Origin: Drosophila pseudoobscura
Taxonomy: Eukaryota; Arthropoda; Insecta; Diptera; Drosophilidae
Assembly: GCF_009870125.1 (NCBI RefSeq)
Contig: NC_046683.1
Location: forward strand, 52,591,869-52,655,868
DNA length: 64,000 nt
Direction of reading: 5' to 3'
The notes below the pieces were generated by a model, which worked only from the letters and a program-made list of their open reading frames with translations, ran no database searches and was not told the origin of the DNA. Each line of letters starts with the position of its first letter. Position 1 is the first letter of the stretch. The translations under genes and the position numbers were made by a program. Below, in pieces: positions 23,479-36,579 of the stretch.

Positions 23479-25023
23479 ATCTGAGTGCCGAGCGAAATTG
23501 TTTTCATGCACTATCCAAAGTGGAGCAGTTTTTGAACAAAGCAATTCGCAATATTAATCAAACAGCAGCAGAAAGAGCAGCAACACATGTGAGTATGGAA
23601 AACTCTACAATTGCAACTGCAACATAAGCCACACAGTGCCCCGCGACTACGACAGCGAATGAGAAGCGGCACACGGGTAATTTCAGACTTTCATTCGCGC
23701 GAAACGCGATGAAATTTCACCAGCAGCAGCAGCACCAGCAGCAGCAGCAACAGCAACACCAACAGCAGCAGCATGAGGCACAAGAGCAGCAAACATGAGA
23801 CACCAGAACCAGAGCCGGCAAAAGTTGCAGCAGAAACTTGAATTTGAAGTGTTGTTTCCCCTCCAGTGGGTGGGTTGCCCCCTCTACCCTTCTACCCATC
23901 GATTGCAAGATTTGAGAGCTATGCAAATCCAAATGAAGCTTAATGAGCCAAGGGTTCCACATCTTTAGATTCATCTTCAGCGCCAGCTCAAACTCCAGCT
24001 CCAGCTTCAGCTTCAGCTCCAGTTGCATGCCTCAGCAGGCAGCTAGCTGGCGAACAGCTCTACAGCTTTTTCAAGAGCAGCGTATACCTCCTCTTTAACT
24101 ATCCATTAATAATAGCCATATTTCCGCATAATGCGTCTCGACTTTCTTCTAAATGGATCAGTTCTTTTCTTCCAACGAAAATAAAATCTATATTGGGCAC
24201 TTCTTTCGCAGAAAATGATTGCAACGCTTTTGTAAGCAAGTAGAACTTAGGTTTTGGAGATACTATATCATATCATTCATATATGAGTGCTTAAGGGGCA
24301 GATTTCGGCTATCATCTAACGGGTACTGGATGAGTGTTGCCCTAAGCGCTGATGCCTTGAAGTTTAAAGACATATATTAGAGATGGGAGTGCTTAATGCG
24401 GTTTTAAAAGTTCGGGAATCTTTCATATTTCATAAGGTTTTAATTTACTTTAATTATGATAAATGGAAAACGGCCAAAATAAAGATAATTTGAGTTGGAG
24501 TCTTGAACTCTTTGTATAAGATATTTACAACTGATCCAATGATCAGCGAAGCCTTAAAAAGAAACCCACAAAAATCCTTTTAGTACTCTTTCAAATCCAG
24601 AGATACGACTTTTGCCAGGGGAAAAGACGAGTCAGTAGGTGGCTTGCAGACTTTTTTCCTGTTTCATGTATTATTTTATAATTTTTTAGCCATTATTCAG
24701 ATAGAAAAAAGTACGCCTAATTGGCCAATTAATAAATAAATATATCTTAATAAATAAGTTGTGTTCAATGGCGAGGAAAATATCTGAATATAGAGGTTAT
24801 AACACACAAAGTAGCAAGTGAATGATCGACAATTATCCTGTCACACTTTTAACCACACACAGATCACAGATACCAAAAGTTTGCCAAAAATAACAGCACA
24901 GCAAACAAATAAGTAACTTTAAAAAAAATCAAAAAAAAATGCATGCAATGATCGTAAGTATATCGAACTTCCATTGAGCTCAACTCCTTGACGACTCCCT
25001 CCTCACTTGTGGATCGTGTCTTA

Positions 25024-25091
25024 CCTTCGGGCACTGTAAATCCTTGGCCTTGGGGGCTTTGGCTGGTGTGGATGGCACAGCGGCGGATCAC
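25024..25091 (-). other. candidate 5' exon end with strong splice donor
   Basis: On the minus strand an exon-like stretch ends at 25025 with CGAAG|GTAAGA. Upstream (25380-25540) lie GAGA-type repeats and TATA-like strings (TATAAAA at 25417-25423, TATATATAAG near 25520-25530) on the same strand. It could be the first, untranslated exon of the ZP gene, spliced about 9.9 kb to the acceptor at 15102-15104. This is inference; no protein similarity is visible. Confidence 0.3.
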
Positions 25092-28000
25092 GTTGAAAGC
25101 TGTTTCCTTTCTTGTTTCGCTTTCTTAATTGGATCGGATGGGATCGGATCGTAGTGGATCTGATCTCGAATATGTTCGATGCACAAATTGAAAAAAAGAG
25201 TAAATCGAGAGTGTTGTTCGCTTGTTTTTTATTCCAATTTCATATATGGGTTATATTCGGGGCACAGCGAACACGGGACGCGCAGCGGGTCGCGATGAGC
25301 TGGACGCTGGACAGGACGCACTCGAAACGCCACACACAAGATGGAGAGACAGAAGACGACTCGTCGCACACAAACGTTGAAATGAAAATGCGGCCCGGCC
25401 GTATCTCTAACCAAGATTTTATATCGCGTGAAAGTTTTGACCCCTTTACGGCTGCTTCGCTCGAGCGGTGTCTGAGACAAGGCGGAGAGACTATATCGTT
25501 GGAGAAAGAGAGCGCGCACTGCTTATATATATGTGTATCTCTCTCTCTGGAGCAACACTCTCTGTCTGCGCGATGCTTCTCTGCCCCTCTGCTCTCTCTC
25601 GCGATCCCTCTGTCTCTCTCTGGGTCTCTGCTGAATGCAAAATATGCCGTTTTCGGCTATTCTTTGGCTCAAAACACGACCCGATCCGATCCGAACCGAA
25701 CAAGTTTCGGGCCAACTTTTCATTTCAGGCCGCTTTCTGCGGCTCTTTCTTGCGGGAGCATTGCCGGGTTATTTTTGGCAACAAGACTGCAGCGACTCCC
25801 CTCCCCTCTCTCCTCCAGCCCATCCCACCCCATCGAAAAGGCCCATCGCAGAGGCGGCCTGGTTGTGTCAAGGTAACTGGTGACGTCGGGGCACACCACG
25901 ATCGGGCCACTACCTCAACGATTGCCTAATTTCGATTGTTATTCGTAAAGGGTCCACGTCCGGCTTTGGCTCTGAGTCAGCTAACGGGGCTCCTCGGTTG
26001 GCTGTGGGGCGTGCGGCTGGCTCTTGACGCCTCTTGTTATTCTGGCCAATGCATTGGAAAATTAAATTATGATTATGCAATGCCAACCGCCGCCACCCCC
26101 TCCCCCCCTTAATGACATAATGCATATGTAATTATTGTTAACGGAATGCCTGCCGCTGCGGCAAATTTTGTTTGCTTCTGTTTTTGTTTTTTGTTTTTTT
26201 GTTAATTTAACCTTTGTGTTTATTTAATAAGTTTATTAAGTCATTTTATTGTCTGGCTGCTCCTGCACTTTTGATAAAAGAAATCATTTCGAAATGGAAT
26301 TTTGTACCCTTGTTTCTCGTTGATTTATCTGAGCGAGCAAGTTCGTTGCTTAAGTCTTTTGTTTGGTTCGAGAGAAATTAATTGAATAAAAGTGGAAATA
26401 TTTGATTGTGTTATTTGCACAACTGTTGGGGCTGTGGTCCCTTTGTTTATTTTATAGGTTCTCAAAAGAGATTCCCCCAAGAATGAGTTGTGAAAGTTTT
26501 CCCCATATTCCATTGTTATTTTAAGCAAATCAAAGAATCTCAAGAATTTTTCGAAAATCAAGGCAGTTTTTATTAATACTTTGTACGAGTATTTTTGAAC
26601 ATTTAATGAAATCTCTTTCTACGATTTTCCCATTATAGAAATGGGGCAACCAGCATTTTATTTAAAACTTAATTCAATTAAATTATGCTCCATGAAACTG
26701 TGGTTATTATTAGTGATTAAAGATTGTTTAACAAAACGCAGCCATTAAATGATTGCTGGCCAATTTGGGAATGCCTTGGGGGCCAGGTAATGCTCCGCAT
26801 TGCACAACTGAAACGAAAAGAAAACCCAAACCAAGAAACCAACAAATAACTTTGTGCCAAATTTGATCAATTTGCCAAAAGCAAATGTGTCACCCGCCAC
26901 CAGACTCCACTGGGAGATATTTTTTGGCCAATTTCCTATGATGAAATGGCACAAAAATGCTTACACAAATTGCCAGGCCGGCACACTCTCGCAGATGATT
27001 AAATAGAAATGCCCAAATCGGAGGGGGAGAGAGAGATACCAAATGCGAAATGTATCTACGACAATTGATCCGTCTCGAGGCGGAGCCAAGCCCCAAGAAA
27101 GTAATCTTTGTGAACTTTCATTTGGCCAAAGCACCTTGGCTGCCCAAGCGATGACAGCATGGAGGGAGGGTCTGCTGTCTGTCTGCTTGGCCCTCCGCCT
27201 CTGGGCCAGACCAAAAGAAATCGAAAGTTCCGTGTGCTGGGGGTTTCGATTTCATGCAGTGCCAATCGCCAATCGCAGCCCTGCCCTGCCTTGGATCCGG
27301 GGTGATTCACATACAGCGTAGCACACATGGGGCATGCATGGGGCCAGGCATGGCTTCGAATGACGTAGATCCTCTGCACAAGCACCAGCACCAGCATAAA
27401 TGCGTTTGTTTGAATTCAAAATAATGCTTTTTGTGATTCGCTGTGGTTACGCTGGCAGCCCCTGCCATCCGCCATCCGCCATCCAAAACGGAATTGGGTC
27501 AGGGACGTGCCTGGCATGCTAATTGAGTTACGGATATGCCTCACGGCCTGACGCATCTCGATCTCGATGGTACGTGGGCAGGCCCAGATCCAGCTCGGTT
27601 TCTGTTTCGGTTTGTTTTGTCTTTTCTTTCTAGAAAATTAAGCCCCGAACCGGGCGGTTCGCTTGGAGTTCGCTTGGTTGGGAAAGGCAATGGTTTATGC
27701 GTAGAGAACTCAGATGTGATGTAATTCGTAAGGGAAAGTAAGGCAATATCTGGAAAAGAGTTAAGCATTCCATGAACCTACCTTTTATTGAATGATTAAC
27801 AGCTCTCAGATCTCCACTTACTCTCACTCTTTATTTGCATTTTTATAGAACCATCTGATGGTGATAAACGTGATAATTTGATATACAAATCGTACACTTC
27901 AACTAGAATACATTAAAGTTTTTCTTCCAGTTACAAATCTTCATGTCTTTCTGTTGCAGAAGAACTCTATAAAAATATACAAATATTCCCACTGCCTTTT

Positions 28001-31000
28001 ACAATTTACTTAACACTTTATGCAAACATAAAAACAATATAAAAACTATATTAAAAAATGAAATAAAAGTTTGTCCAACACTAAACGTGTTTACCATTTC
28101 CCCCAAAAATCTTTATCTTTCGGCCGTTTCCTACATTTCTCACTTGATTTTGACAACAATAGCCCGAGGTAATCCCGAGTTCATTTAGTTAATTTTTTTG
28201 AGTTTTTTTTTTGGAAAATACAGAAACCTGTTGGCCTACGGTGTTTTGCGAGATTCGGGTGTTTGCTGGTATCTTTCTCCCACCTGTTCCGATGCCAGTG
28301 CAGTTATAACGGAGCACAATTTAAGCTCTTATTGTTTATCGACAAATTATTGTCGACCGGGGTCTGGCCCTAACAATGTCAATCATTATGCAAGTCCCCC
28401 CCGCCCTCCGTGCACCCCAGCACGGGTCTCCGGTCTCCCGGTCAACGAGCTCAATGGAATCACCTCTGCGTCCCGAACGCTCTACAGATCTGATCTCCAC
28501 TCTTTTTTTACTTTCCATTTCTTTTGTCAGTCGCTGCTGCTGCTGCTGCTGGGCCACAATTTGTTGAGTGTCTTTATGGCTTTTATTGTTATTGTTGGAG
28601 GCTTTTCCGTTGGGTTGAGTCTGTCGCCAGGCCCTAAAACACATTTATAAAGACAATGAACTTTTGCAGCTATAGACGATGGTGAATGCTGGGGGGGAAT
28701 GCTGCTCCACTCCAGACTGTAGTAACTGCAGATCAGGTGCTGGCAGCACACTTTGGCACCAGACTGTTGGATAATTTGTCTACTGCTTGGCAAACAAAAT
28801 ATATGCCTCCTATCTGGAGGCAAGAAAATGTTGATTTTTATTACAGATTAAGCCGATGATTGCCTTCTAAACATTACTTTTGTTTTAATCGAATGGAATT
28901 GAGTTCAAAATTCTGTTGATTTATTGGTATAATTCATTGTAAGGGAATATAAATTGTACTTGTTTTAAAACAGAAAGCAGGAATTAGGATTTCTTTTCAA
29001 TATTTATAATAATATCATTCCCTTGGTGGGGGGCGATTGGTACCCAAGAATCTTAGCTTCACTAATTTCGAATGATTTCTTTCTGTCCCTATGGTGATAT
29101 TACTCCCACGACGACACTTCCTCGGTGAATTTCTCTGTGTCCATGAAACTTGTCAATTGATTTTGAGTTTGGTTTCGGTGTTTCTTCGGTTGTTGGCGGC
29201 TGCTGCGCCCTTTTGGCCATATCTTCTGCTGATGGTTGGCCGCATAAATGGCGCTTAATTATTATTTTATGCATATGACTTGGGTACGGGTTGGGGCTTG
29301 GGTTCGGGTTACTTATGGGAGTCGAGCTGTGGCCGTGGCCGTGGACGGAGCCTGAGTCATGCGCCATATATCACTTTCACTCGCCAAAAGCCAAGAAATG
29401 CTAAAAGCAAAACGGCAAAAATCTCAATCGAGCATCGAAAGGCCCGAGACAGAGCCAAAGTCAGGCGAAAGACGAAAGACAGAGCCAAAAGGCGTGTCTG
29501 GGTCTGGGGCCAAGGAACAGCTACGCTACAATACATGTGCCACATGCAACACTACAAGCCTGGATAAGCTTTGGCTCTTTTGTTGGACTCCGCGGATGTC
29601 AATTTGCATTTAATTGCGAGAGACAGAGTCGAGAGCTAAGCCCCGGCATCACCATCAGCATCCACTCCGATCCGATCCGATCACCAGTCGAGAGCTGCAG
29701 TTGAAAGGCGTTGAAAGGCCTCTGTGTCCGGCTTATGTCCGATATGGCCGATTGCATAAGCTGCATATAGCCTGGCTAAAAAAAAGAAAAGAGAGTTTTT
29801 TAAAATAGCTTCCTAACGCCTTGCAGTGTACAAAGGCCGGGCATCCATCAGCCTGATGGCTGGGCTTTGTTTGCTGTCGATCGAAGACCAATTTCCAATT
29901 CCACAAAGATTTTTGGGGGCTATCAATATTGATACAAGACATTTGGAAGTTATGTGTATCTTTCGGGCTAGGCTTGGCTAGTCTCTCCGTTTAGCACAAA
30001 ACACTCACACTCGACGATTTTCACTTTCGTTTCACACTGTGGCACATGCAGACACTATGTGTATATCTCCCTCTATATAGACACCGATATCTGGCTGTGT
30101 GCGTATGCAAATTAGGTAGCGACAGCGACAACAAGGCGCAGAAATACCGTAAGTGGCCAACAGCAAAATCTCTGCTACAGATATGAGAAAAGATGAGGCA
30201 CAGACACAGACACAGACAGAGATATCTCCGTATCACAGATACACAGATACGATAGTGGCCGCAAGTTAAGCGGTTTTTTGGCCAAATGAAAGAGAAATTG
30301 TGCTCGGTCCAAGTCGAGATATTGTGGAGTTGTTTTTTCTTGTTATTGTTATTAAAAATATGCTAATTGGTGCGCAAGCTGAAGCTAAAAGATACAAATG
30401 CCTGGCTCATGGCCCATAAGCATGAGCATTATGATTTAATCTATCTGTGAGTAGCCGCCACTTGAAGATATTTCTTCTGGGAATAAAATGGAATATACAA
30501 TGACATAATCAGCAAAGAATCATAGACACCTATTACAGACTATTTTCAGCCATAACTCCATCGGTTTCTCCCGCTCCCAGTGAGAGCATCAAAGAGTTGT
30601 CAATACCCCGCTAATTTCTCGACCGATTAAGCCCCTGCTGAGTATGGTTATGGGAATATATTATAAATTTGCAAAGCGGAAACCATAAGATACATAAATG
30701 ATGCGATGCCCATGTGTGTGCTTCACTTTCTTTCAATCTTTCTAAAAGTTGTGTAACGTAACGCTTTGTATTTTTTAGGATTCATCGGTGGCGTTGCGCA
30801 ACCCGGCATTTGTCACCCCCCTCGCGTTCCAAGACATTCAAAAATGCATTAATCAAATCAAAGTCGAACGGACTTTTCGTGAAGAATGAATGTGTGAGTG
30901 AGCCCAGAATGCGGCGATCTTTGGAGCGTGTAAAGTGAAAAGACTTTGGGGAATTTGACACCCATTAAAACGGTTCGGTTTTGGTTGTTGGGTTTCGGCC

Positions 31001-31960
31001 TTTTGCTTTCATTCAGAGCCGAGAAACCATCGTTAATTGATATCAAAACCTGAAGTCGACTGGACTGGATGCGTTTGTGGCTGAGGCCATTTATAATTGC
31101 ATTTTAATGCTATTTATTCAGTCGGATATTGGTGGGGAGGGGGGTAGATGGGCTGGGGATACACATGGGTCGCTGGGCCCTCGACGAGGGCTATCATTAG
31201 GCAACAGCAGCAGTGGGTTACTTAATGACCCTAAGCCAAAAGACCTCCAGCCTTTCTAGGGGGGCTGCAAACTGTGAAAGAGAAATGGCCGGGCGCAAGA
31301 AAGAGATGCGGAGAAAGCATCGCTGCCAGCCAGTGGCAGCAACCCAACTGCAACAATTCGCTAACCCAGCCAAACAATCACAGAGACAGCAGCAGCAGCA
31401 ACAAGAGAACAGCTACATATGTATATGTACCTCTAGATATGCAAATCCATTCATTCGCTGATTACTTTCGTTTGCTGTACTGTGGAAAGGTTGATGTGAT
31501 GCTTTGGCTCTGCCTTGCAGATGTTCACGGTGTCTGATTTGATTGGTTTGCATATGAATTAACATGTAAATTGTATAGATTGTTGCACTGATTGGCACTA
31601 AATTAAATTGTAGACACTTAGCTCTGAGTAATACAGATTTAAATCAAACTTTGGCAACAGGAATTTTTGAATTTTCAAATAATGATTCATTCTCAGTGGC
31701 GCCACCTGTAGGCATGCCTAGCAATCACTAATATAGTAAAAATGTTAAAAACCAGCCATTAAATAGTTTATTTAGCTGAATGTGGGCTGTGCAATCATTA
31801 AAAATTTGTAGTAGATCAGATATACTGTGATTCTTGTGGAATTTTCGCCAGAAATTCCGATTCAGAAATCAATCCGATTAGCCGTGTTTCGCACCAAACA
31901 CTTTGTTTTCAAACACTTTACAGCACTGTGCCCATCAGCTGTTGGCTCCCGCGACTTTCA
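25092..31960. other. gene-poor region between the ZP gene domain and claspin
   Basis: About 6.9 kb with no recognisable exon. It holds the candidate ZP-gene promoter at its left end, TC/GA-rich DNA (25540-25630), AT-rich DNA (26100-26750, 27840-28080), short AGACACAG-type repeats (30190-30220) and a CTCF-like site near the right end. Long frames at 25112-25876 and 28198-28650 have no recognisable product. Confidence 0.5.
31699..31707 (-). promoter_or_regulatory. CTCF-like site
   Basis: Minus strand reads CAGGTGGCGCCAC around this core, a full match to the AGGTGGCGC core of Drosophila CTCF. It lies about 360 bp upstream of the claspin ATG, where the gene-poor domain meets the compact gene block. 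Confidence 0.45.
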
Positions 31961-31965
31961 ACACA

Positions 31966-31977
31966 TTTCGCGCCAAA
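31966..31977 (+). promoter_or_regulatory. E2F site in the claspin promoter
   Basis: TTTCGCGCCAAA, a consensus E2F/DREAM site, 81 bp upstream of the claspin ATG. A weaker TTTCGCACCAAA-like copy is at about 31887-31898. It fits G1/S control of a replication-checkpoint gene. Confidence 0.6.
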
Positions 31978-32057
31978 ACACAATCATAATAGTGTGCGTT
32001 TTCAGATTGTTTTTGGTTGTGTTTTTTACTTTAACTCAAAAGAAGTGACCCAGAAAC

Positions 32058-35000
32058 ATGAGCGAAACGGTTGCCGAAACAGCAACGGCTGCAGAAAATG
32101 ACGAGCAAGAAGACTCAATGGAAAAGCTGCAAGTGGAGGAGGAAGACGAGAAAAACGTTTCCGCTGAAGATTTGTTGGGTGGCAAGAGTCTGATGATGTC
32201 GGACAGCGAAAATGAAGATATCTCCGATGCAAAGGACCAGAAAGTGGCGTCCAAGAGCAGGAGGCAGCGATTTCTGGACAGCGATGATGAGGAAGATGGA
32301 AAATCAGTGCAGGAGAAGGTGGGCAGAGAGGTGGACCAGGCAGAGGCACAGATATCCCCCATATCCAGAAGACAGCGTCTCCCAGACAGTGATGATGAAA
32401 ACGAAACGGAACCCGATAATGCAGAAGAGCAGATCTCGCCGAAATCCAGTAGGCCTCGTTCTCCAGACATTAATGAAGAAGATGAGGAGTATATGGCCCC
32501 CAAAGCCAAGCAGAAGATATCTGCCATCATCGACACGGACAGTGAGGGAGAACCGCAGGGGCCCAAGGAAGAGGACAAGCCAAAGAAAAAGAACAAGCGT
32601 GAAAAGAAAAAGAAACAACGAATGGACAGCGACAGCGAAAGCCACAGCCATGACGAATCCCAGAAAGAGCAAAGCGGTGAGAAAACTAGTCCCGCAAAGA
32701 ACAAACTCAAAGGTCTAGTGGACTCTGAATCTGAGCCGGAGCCAAGCAACGGAGAGGAGTCCGGCGGAGAGCAAGAGAATGCCACTGAATTTCACGCCGA
32801 GGCACCTAAGAAAGCCAAGGCAGTGCGGGTAAATTTCTCCGTTCAATAGAGATTGGAAAATTTATTAACCAAATTCCGATTCCCCATTTTCTTAGGCATC
32901 GGCCAAAAAAGCGCTGGACACTATGCAGGCCATTCAGAGCGAGCAACAGCGGTTGCATCGCGAGGCGCACATCAGTGTGCCCTACCACCAGCCCAAACCG
33001 CGTACCCTGAAGGAGTTTCTTAGCCGCCGCACTATCAATACACCTCTGGCCACGGCCATGGCCGGGGGGAGTCCCATGCCCAACAAACAGCCAAGGAAAT
33101 CGATGGGCCTGCGTATGAACAGAGAGGAACTGGAGGCATATGCGTAAGTACTGTATAATCCATCGGAAAGTTGTGTTTCATTATTTTTACATTTGCAGAA
33201 AACTAATGGACGATCGCGCCAAGGAGGCCACTGAGTTTTTCAAGTCCGAATCGGAACCCGATGATGAGGATGGTTCGGATGACAATGAAGCGCCTGTGGA
33301 GATGAAAGATAATCCTGGTATAATGGATGAAGCGGCAGACATCTTAGACGAAGTGAAGAAGCAGTCAGAAGAAATAGCCGAAGAGATAGTGAAAGACCTT
33401 GCTATGGATGAGGAGAAGGTGAAAGAGCCAATAGCATCTACTTCTGCTGCAGCTGCACTTAGGTTCGCGGAAATGAGCGAATGTCTACCAGAACCAGGGG
33501 TGGGATTATCCACCAAAGACTGCCTCGTCACGGAAGTTATTGAGCTGCCCAGATTGGATTTAAGTACTATTAATATCACGCCGCCTTCTAAGCCCGCTAC
33601 TCCCCGGATAAGTGAGGCCATTCGACGGCTGAAGATTGAGAAAAGCACGGATGTGAGTCCCTCGTTGAAAGGAGATGCCACAATGCTGATTGATCTGGAA
33701 ACGGGCGACATGTTTGCCAAAAAATCAACCGGAGTTGACGATTTGCTACAACGTCTGATGAAAACACGAGAGGCCAAGAAGCACAAGACCACGGAGACTG
33801 TCAAGTGAGTAGAAGATGCCACCATTTAACACCCCCGACTAACGCCAATTTCCATTTAGCATCCTGTCTACGGCGCATGGTAAACTGGAGATGTCCAAGG
33901 TGAACATTCACTTGCATGAGGAGGAGCCAGTCAACAAGGATGCCACGCCTGGATCGGCCTATGTGAAAATGCAAGAGCAACTCAAGTCACGTATCACGCA
34001 GAAGCGCATGGAAGATCTGCGCAAAAAGCAGGCAGAGGAAAAGGAAAGGGCAGCAGAAGACGACGAAGAGGAAGGCATGGATGTGGATGAGGAGTACGAG
34101 CCGGATGAAAAGCCTTGCCCCTCTGCAGTGGCCATCAATGAGGACGAGGAGATACTAGAAGAAGGCGAGGAAACAGCATTGGATGAAGCTGATGCTGAAG
34201 AGGATGTTCAATTAGATGCTGAAGTTGAAGATGTTACACCTGAATCGGAAAATAGCAGTGAAAGTGAGGAAGAAAGTGAGCCAGAGGAGGAGAATCCAGC
34301 TGGAAAGAAGAGGAATCGAATCATCAGAGCCTTCCAGGATGATGACAATTCTGATGAGGACGACTTGGATCTTCTACAGACTCCAAAGCCGCCCAGCAAT
34401 GCCACACCAATGACGGCCACTCAGCTTCAACTGTCTGCCCACAAACTTTTCGATGCGGAGACCCGGCGCACTGCCAGCGATGAGGAGAATGAACTGCTCG
34501 ACCTGTGCTCTGGCCAATTCCCGCAATCCCAAATGGGCTCCTCAGCAGCTCCCTCCACGGACACGGCGCTGATTAGTCAGATTCCCATGACACAATTTGG
34601 AATGGCAAGCAGCCAAGCCCCCGAAGAACTGGAGTCCCTCTGTTCAGGCACCTTTGCAACACAGCAGCCCACGCAGCAGACAGAACAGCCTAAAGAAGAC
34701 TCTCAGCCGGTACAGGTAGCCAACAAAATTGTGTCCAGTGATGAGGAGACAAAGGAGGAACCCCTTGAGACAGAGAAGCCGCGCAACAAGAAACTCACCA
34801 AGAAAAAGCCAAAGAAAAGAGCTTTAGGCTTCTCCGATGACGAAGAGAGCGATGCCGAGGACTGCGACGAGGAGGAGGTGGAGCCGCTGGGAAGCGATGC
34901 AGAACCAGTGGAGGAGATACCCGAAACTTTTGTCGACTATGACTCCGAGGAGAATGAAATCGTTGTAGAAATGACAAAAAAAGATCGCCAGCTGCGAGCA

Positions 35001-36045
35001 TCAAACTTTATGGAAAAGGAGGCGGAATTATCCGAGTCTGAGTGGGGCTCCGCCGACGAAGACGAGAAGAACATGGATACCTATGACATAGAACTGGGCG
35101 ATGAAGATGAGTTCGATCGGGAAAAGTTACGCAGCGAACTCGGACAAATCCATGCGTAAGTATAAACGTAGGATAGACTTAACAAACAAATGTCATTGGG
35201 ATTTCTTTCTTTCACAGACGCAAAATGCTCGACCAGGATATACGGGAGGTGCGTCAAATCAAAGAAATGCTTTTCGAGGACGAAGAGGGAGCCGTACGAC
35301 AACGCCAGTTCCGCTGGAAAAATGTCGATAGTGGTTTCAGTCTAGAGGATCAGCAGCGCACTGAGAACGGTGAGGCCAACGAGGGCAGTGGCGATGAGGA
35401 GAACGAGCATATGTGGCGCAAGATTCGCTACGAACGCGAGCAGCTCCTACTGGAGAATGGACTGAAAGCGGTGAGTGCAAGATCGATTATCGTATGGATA
35501 TCAGTTTCTGAATTTGTATCATTTAGGAGGGTGCCACCCCCCTATCTCCAGCCGTGGCGAACAACACCAGCAATTCCGGAAACTCTATTCGTAGGCTGAA
35601 CATAATCACAGCCAAGAAGACGACGGTGGAGATGAAGAAGAGCTCCCCGTTCCTGATCTCAAAGACTGTGACTGGAAGGCAGCAGAAGGGCACGGTACGT
35701 GGCTCCTTCCTCGTGCGGGACAACGAAACACTCACCAAACTGGCTGGATTTACTAAGGGAAGTGCTGGCGATGTGGACGGAACAGCGGGAACTGTTTCCG
35801 TAAAGACGGCCAGGGCCAAAAACTTTGTGTTTGCCACGCTAACAGAGGAGGAACACGAGGTAATAGTTTCGCCTGCATCTCTCATAGTTTCCAATCACTC
35901 TAATGTATATTTTTGTCGTTTTCAGAATCAAAAACGCAAGGCGGCGGATTTACTCAACAGCAGCAGTGAAACGGGAGTTAATTTCATGAAGAAGCCGCGC
36001 CTGGAGCCACGTCGGGAGAAGTGCCTTATTGATCAACTTCTTTAG
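32058..36045 (+). CDS. Claspin: Claspin, Chk1-activating replication-checkpoint adaptor
   Basis: Seven exons: 32058-32828, 32896-33143, 33199-33804, 33860-35155, 35218-35470, 35527-35859 and 35926-36045. All introns are GT-AG of 55-67 bp; 1208 residues. The protein is very acidic, with Lys/Arg blocks, as in claspin/Mrc1. The N-terminal third repeats SRRQR(F/L)xDSDDE (about residues 69 and 105). The basic segment TLKEFLSRRT at about residue 292 is the usual conserved claspin block. Two Chk1-binding motifs of the ExxxLCSGxF type are visible: LLDLCSGQF (about 753-761) and LESLCSGTF (about 798-806). Claspin travels with the fork and presents Chk1 to ATR. A poly(A) signal AATAAA is at 36133-36138. 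Pmp34 follows on the same strand. Confidence 0.92.
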
Positions 36046-36579
36046 TATAGAGTTGTTAATTTTTTTGATTAGCTATGATTAAGTTTGATAATTAGTTATT
36101 ATGATAAAAAATAGTAATTTTAAGTCGTTTTAAATAAAAACAACATTTCCAACACGCTTCACAACACTGCTGTAGTGAGACCATATTTCGCAACGCACAA
36201 AATCCCACAACACATAGACATGTTTACATATATTGTAAGCTAATTTATTTGTAAATTTATACGTGAATATGTGAGTAAATGATATATTACAACGTCTCCG
36301 TGCATTTCGGGAGTAGCGAGAACAAAGGCTTCGAAGCCCAGAAACGCCCCCGCCCTATCAAGTTGCGTGTAGGTATCGTTAAGTTAATCTAATCTGAGAA
36401 AAACTAGACAGCCCAGCGACTGCGCTGCCCCGTGCCTTAAATTTTATAAACTACGAAGCCGGCTGGACTGCGGCGAATCATTAAACATTTACCAGAGGAC
36501 GCCGCCGGACGCTTAGCGCAACGCCACCGCCGTGCAATAAATAAACAAATAACAGCGACGCGACAGCAATTACGACACA

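Larger units (their letters stand above)
15072..25022. other. gene-poor region upstream of the ZP gene
   Basis: About 10 kb without a recognisable coding exon. A plausible 5' UTR acceptor for the ZP gene (TTTCAACAG|AG) sits at 15102-15104. The rest is rich in simple sequence: (CA)n 15748-15780, (CAG)n 16311-16380, (TC)n near 17000 and 17587, a C10 run at 17880, a G14 run at 21714-21727, (TG)n 23457-23478 and CAG-rich 23720-23772. Several long frames arise from this composition and look spurious. Best read as 5' introns and regulatory DNA. Confidence 0.5.

Noticed and set aside
25112-25876. 254-codon plus-strand open frame
   Set aside because: It has no ATG at its start, overlaps open frames on both strands, consists partly of TC/CTCTG repeats, and has no recognisable domain. 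The region looks like promoter/5' UTR DNA.
28198-28650. 150-codon plus-strand frame
   Set aside because: No ATG-proximal context, homologue or splice partners; composition like the surrounding non-coding DNA.
32036-32785. 249-codon minus-strand Ser-rich frame over claspin exon 1
   Set aside because: Shadow of the acidic GAN/GAY codons of Claspin read in antisense.
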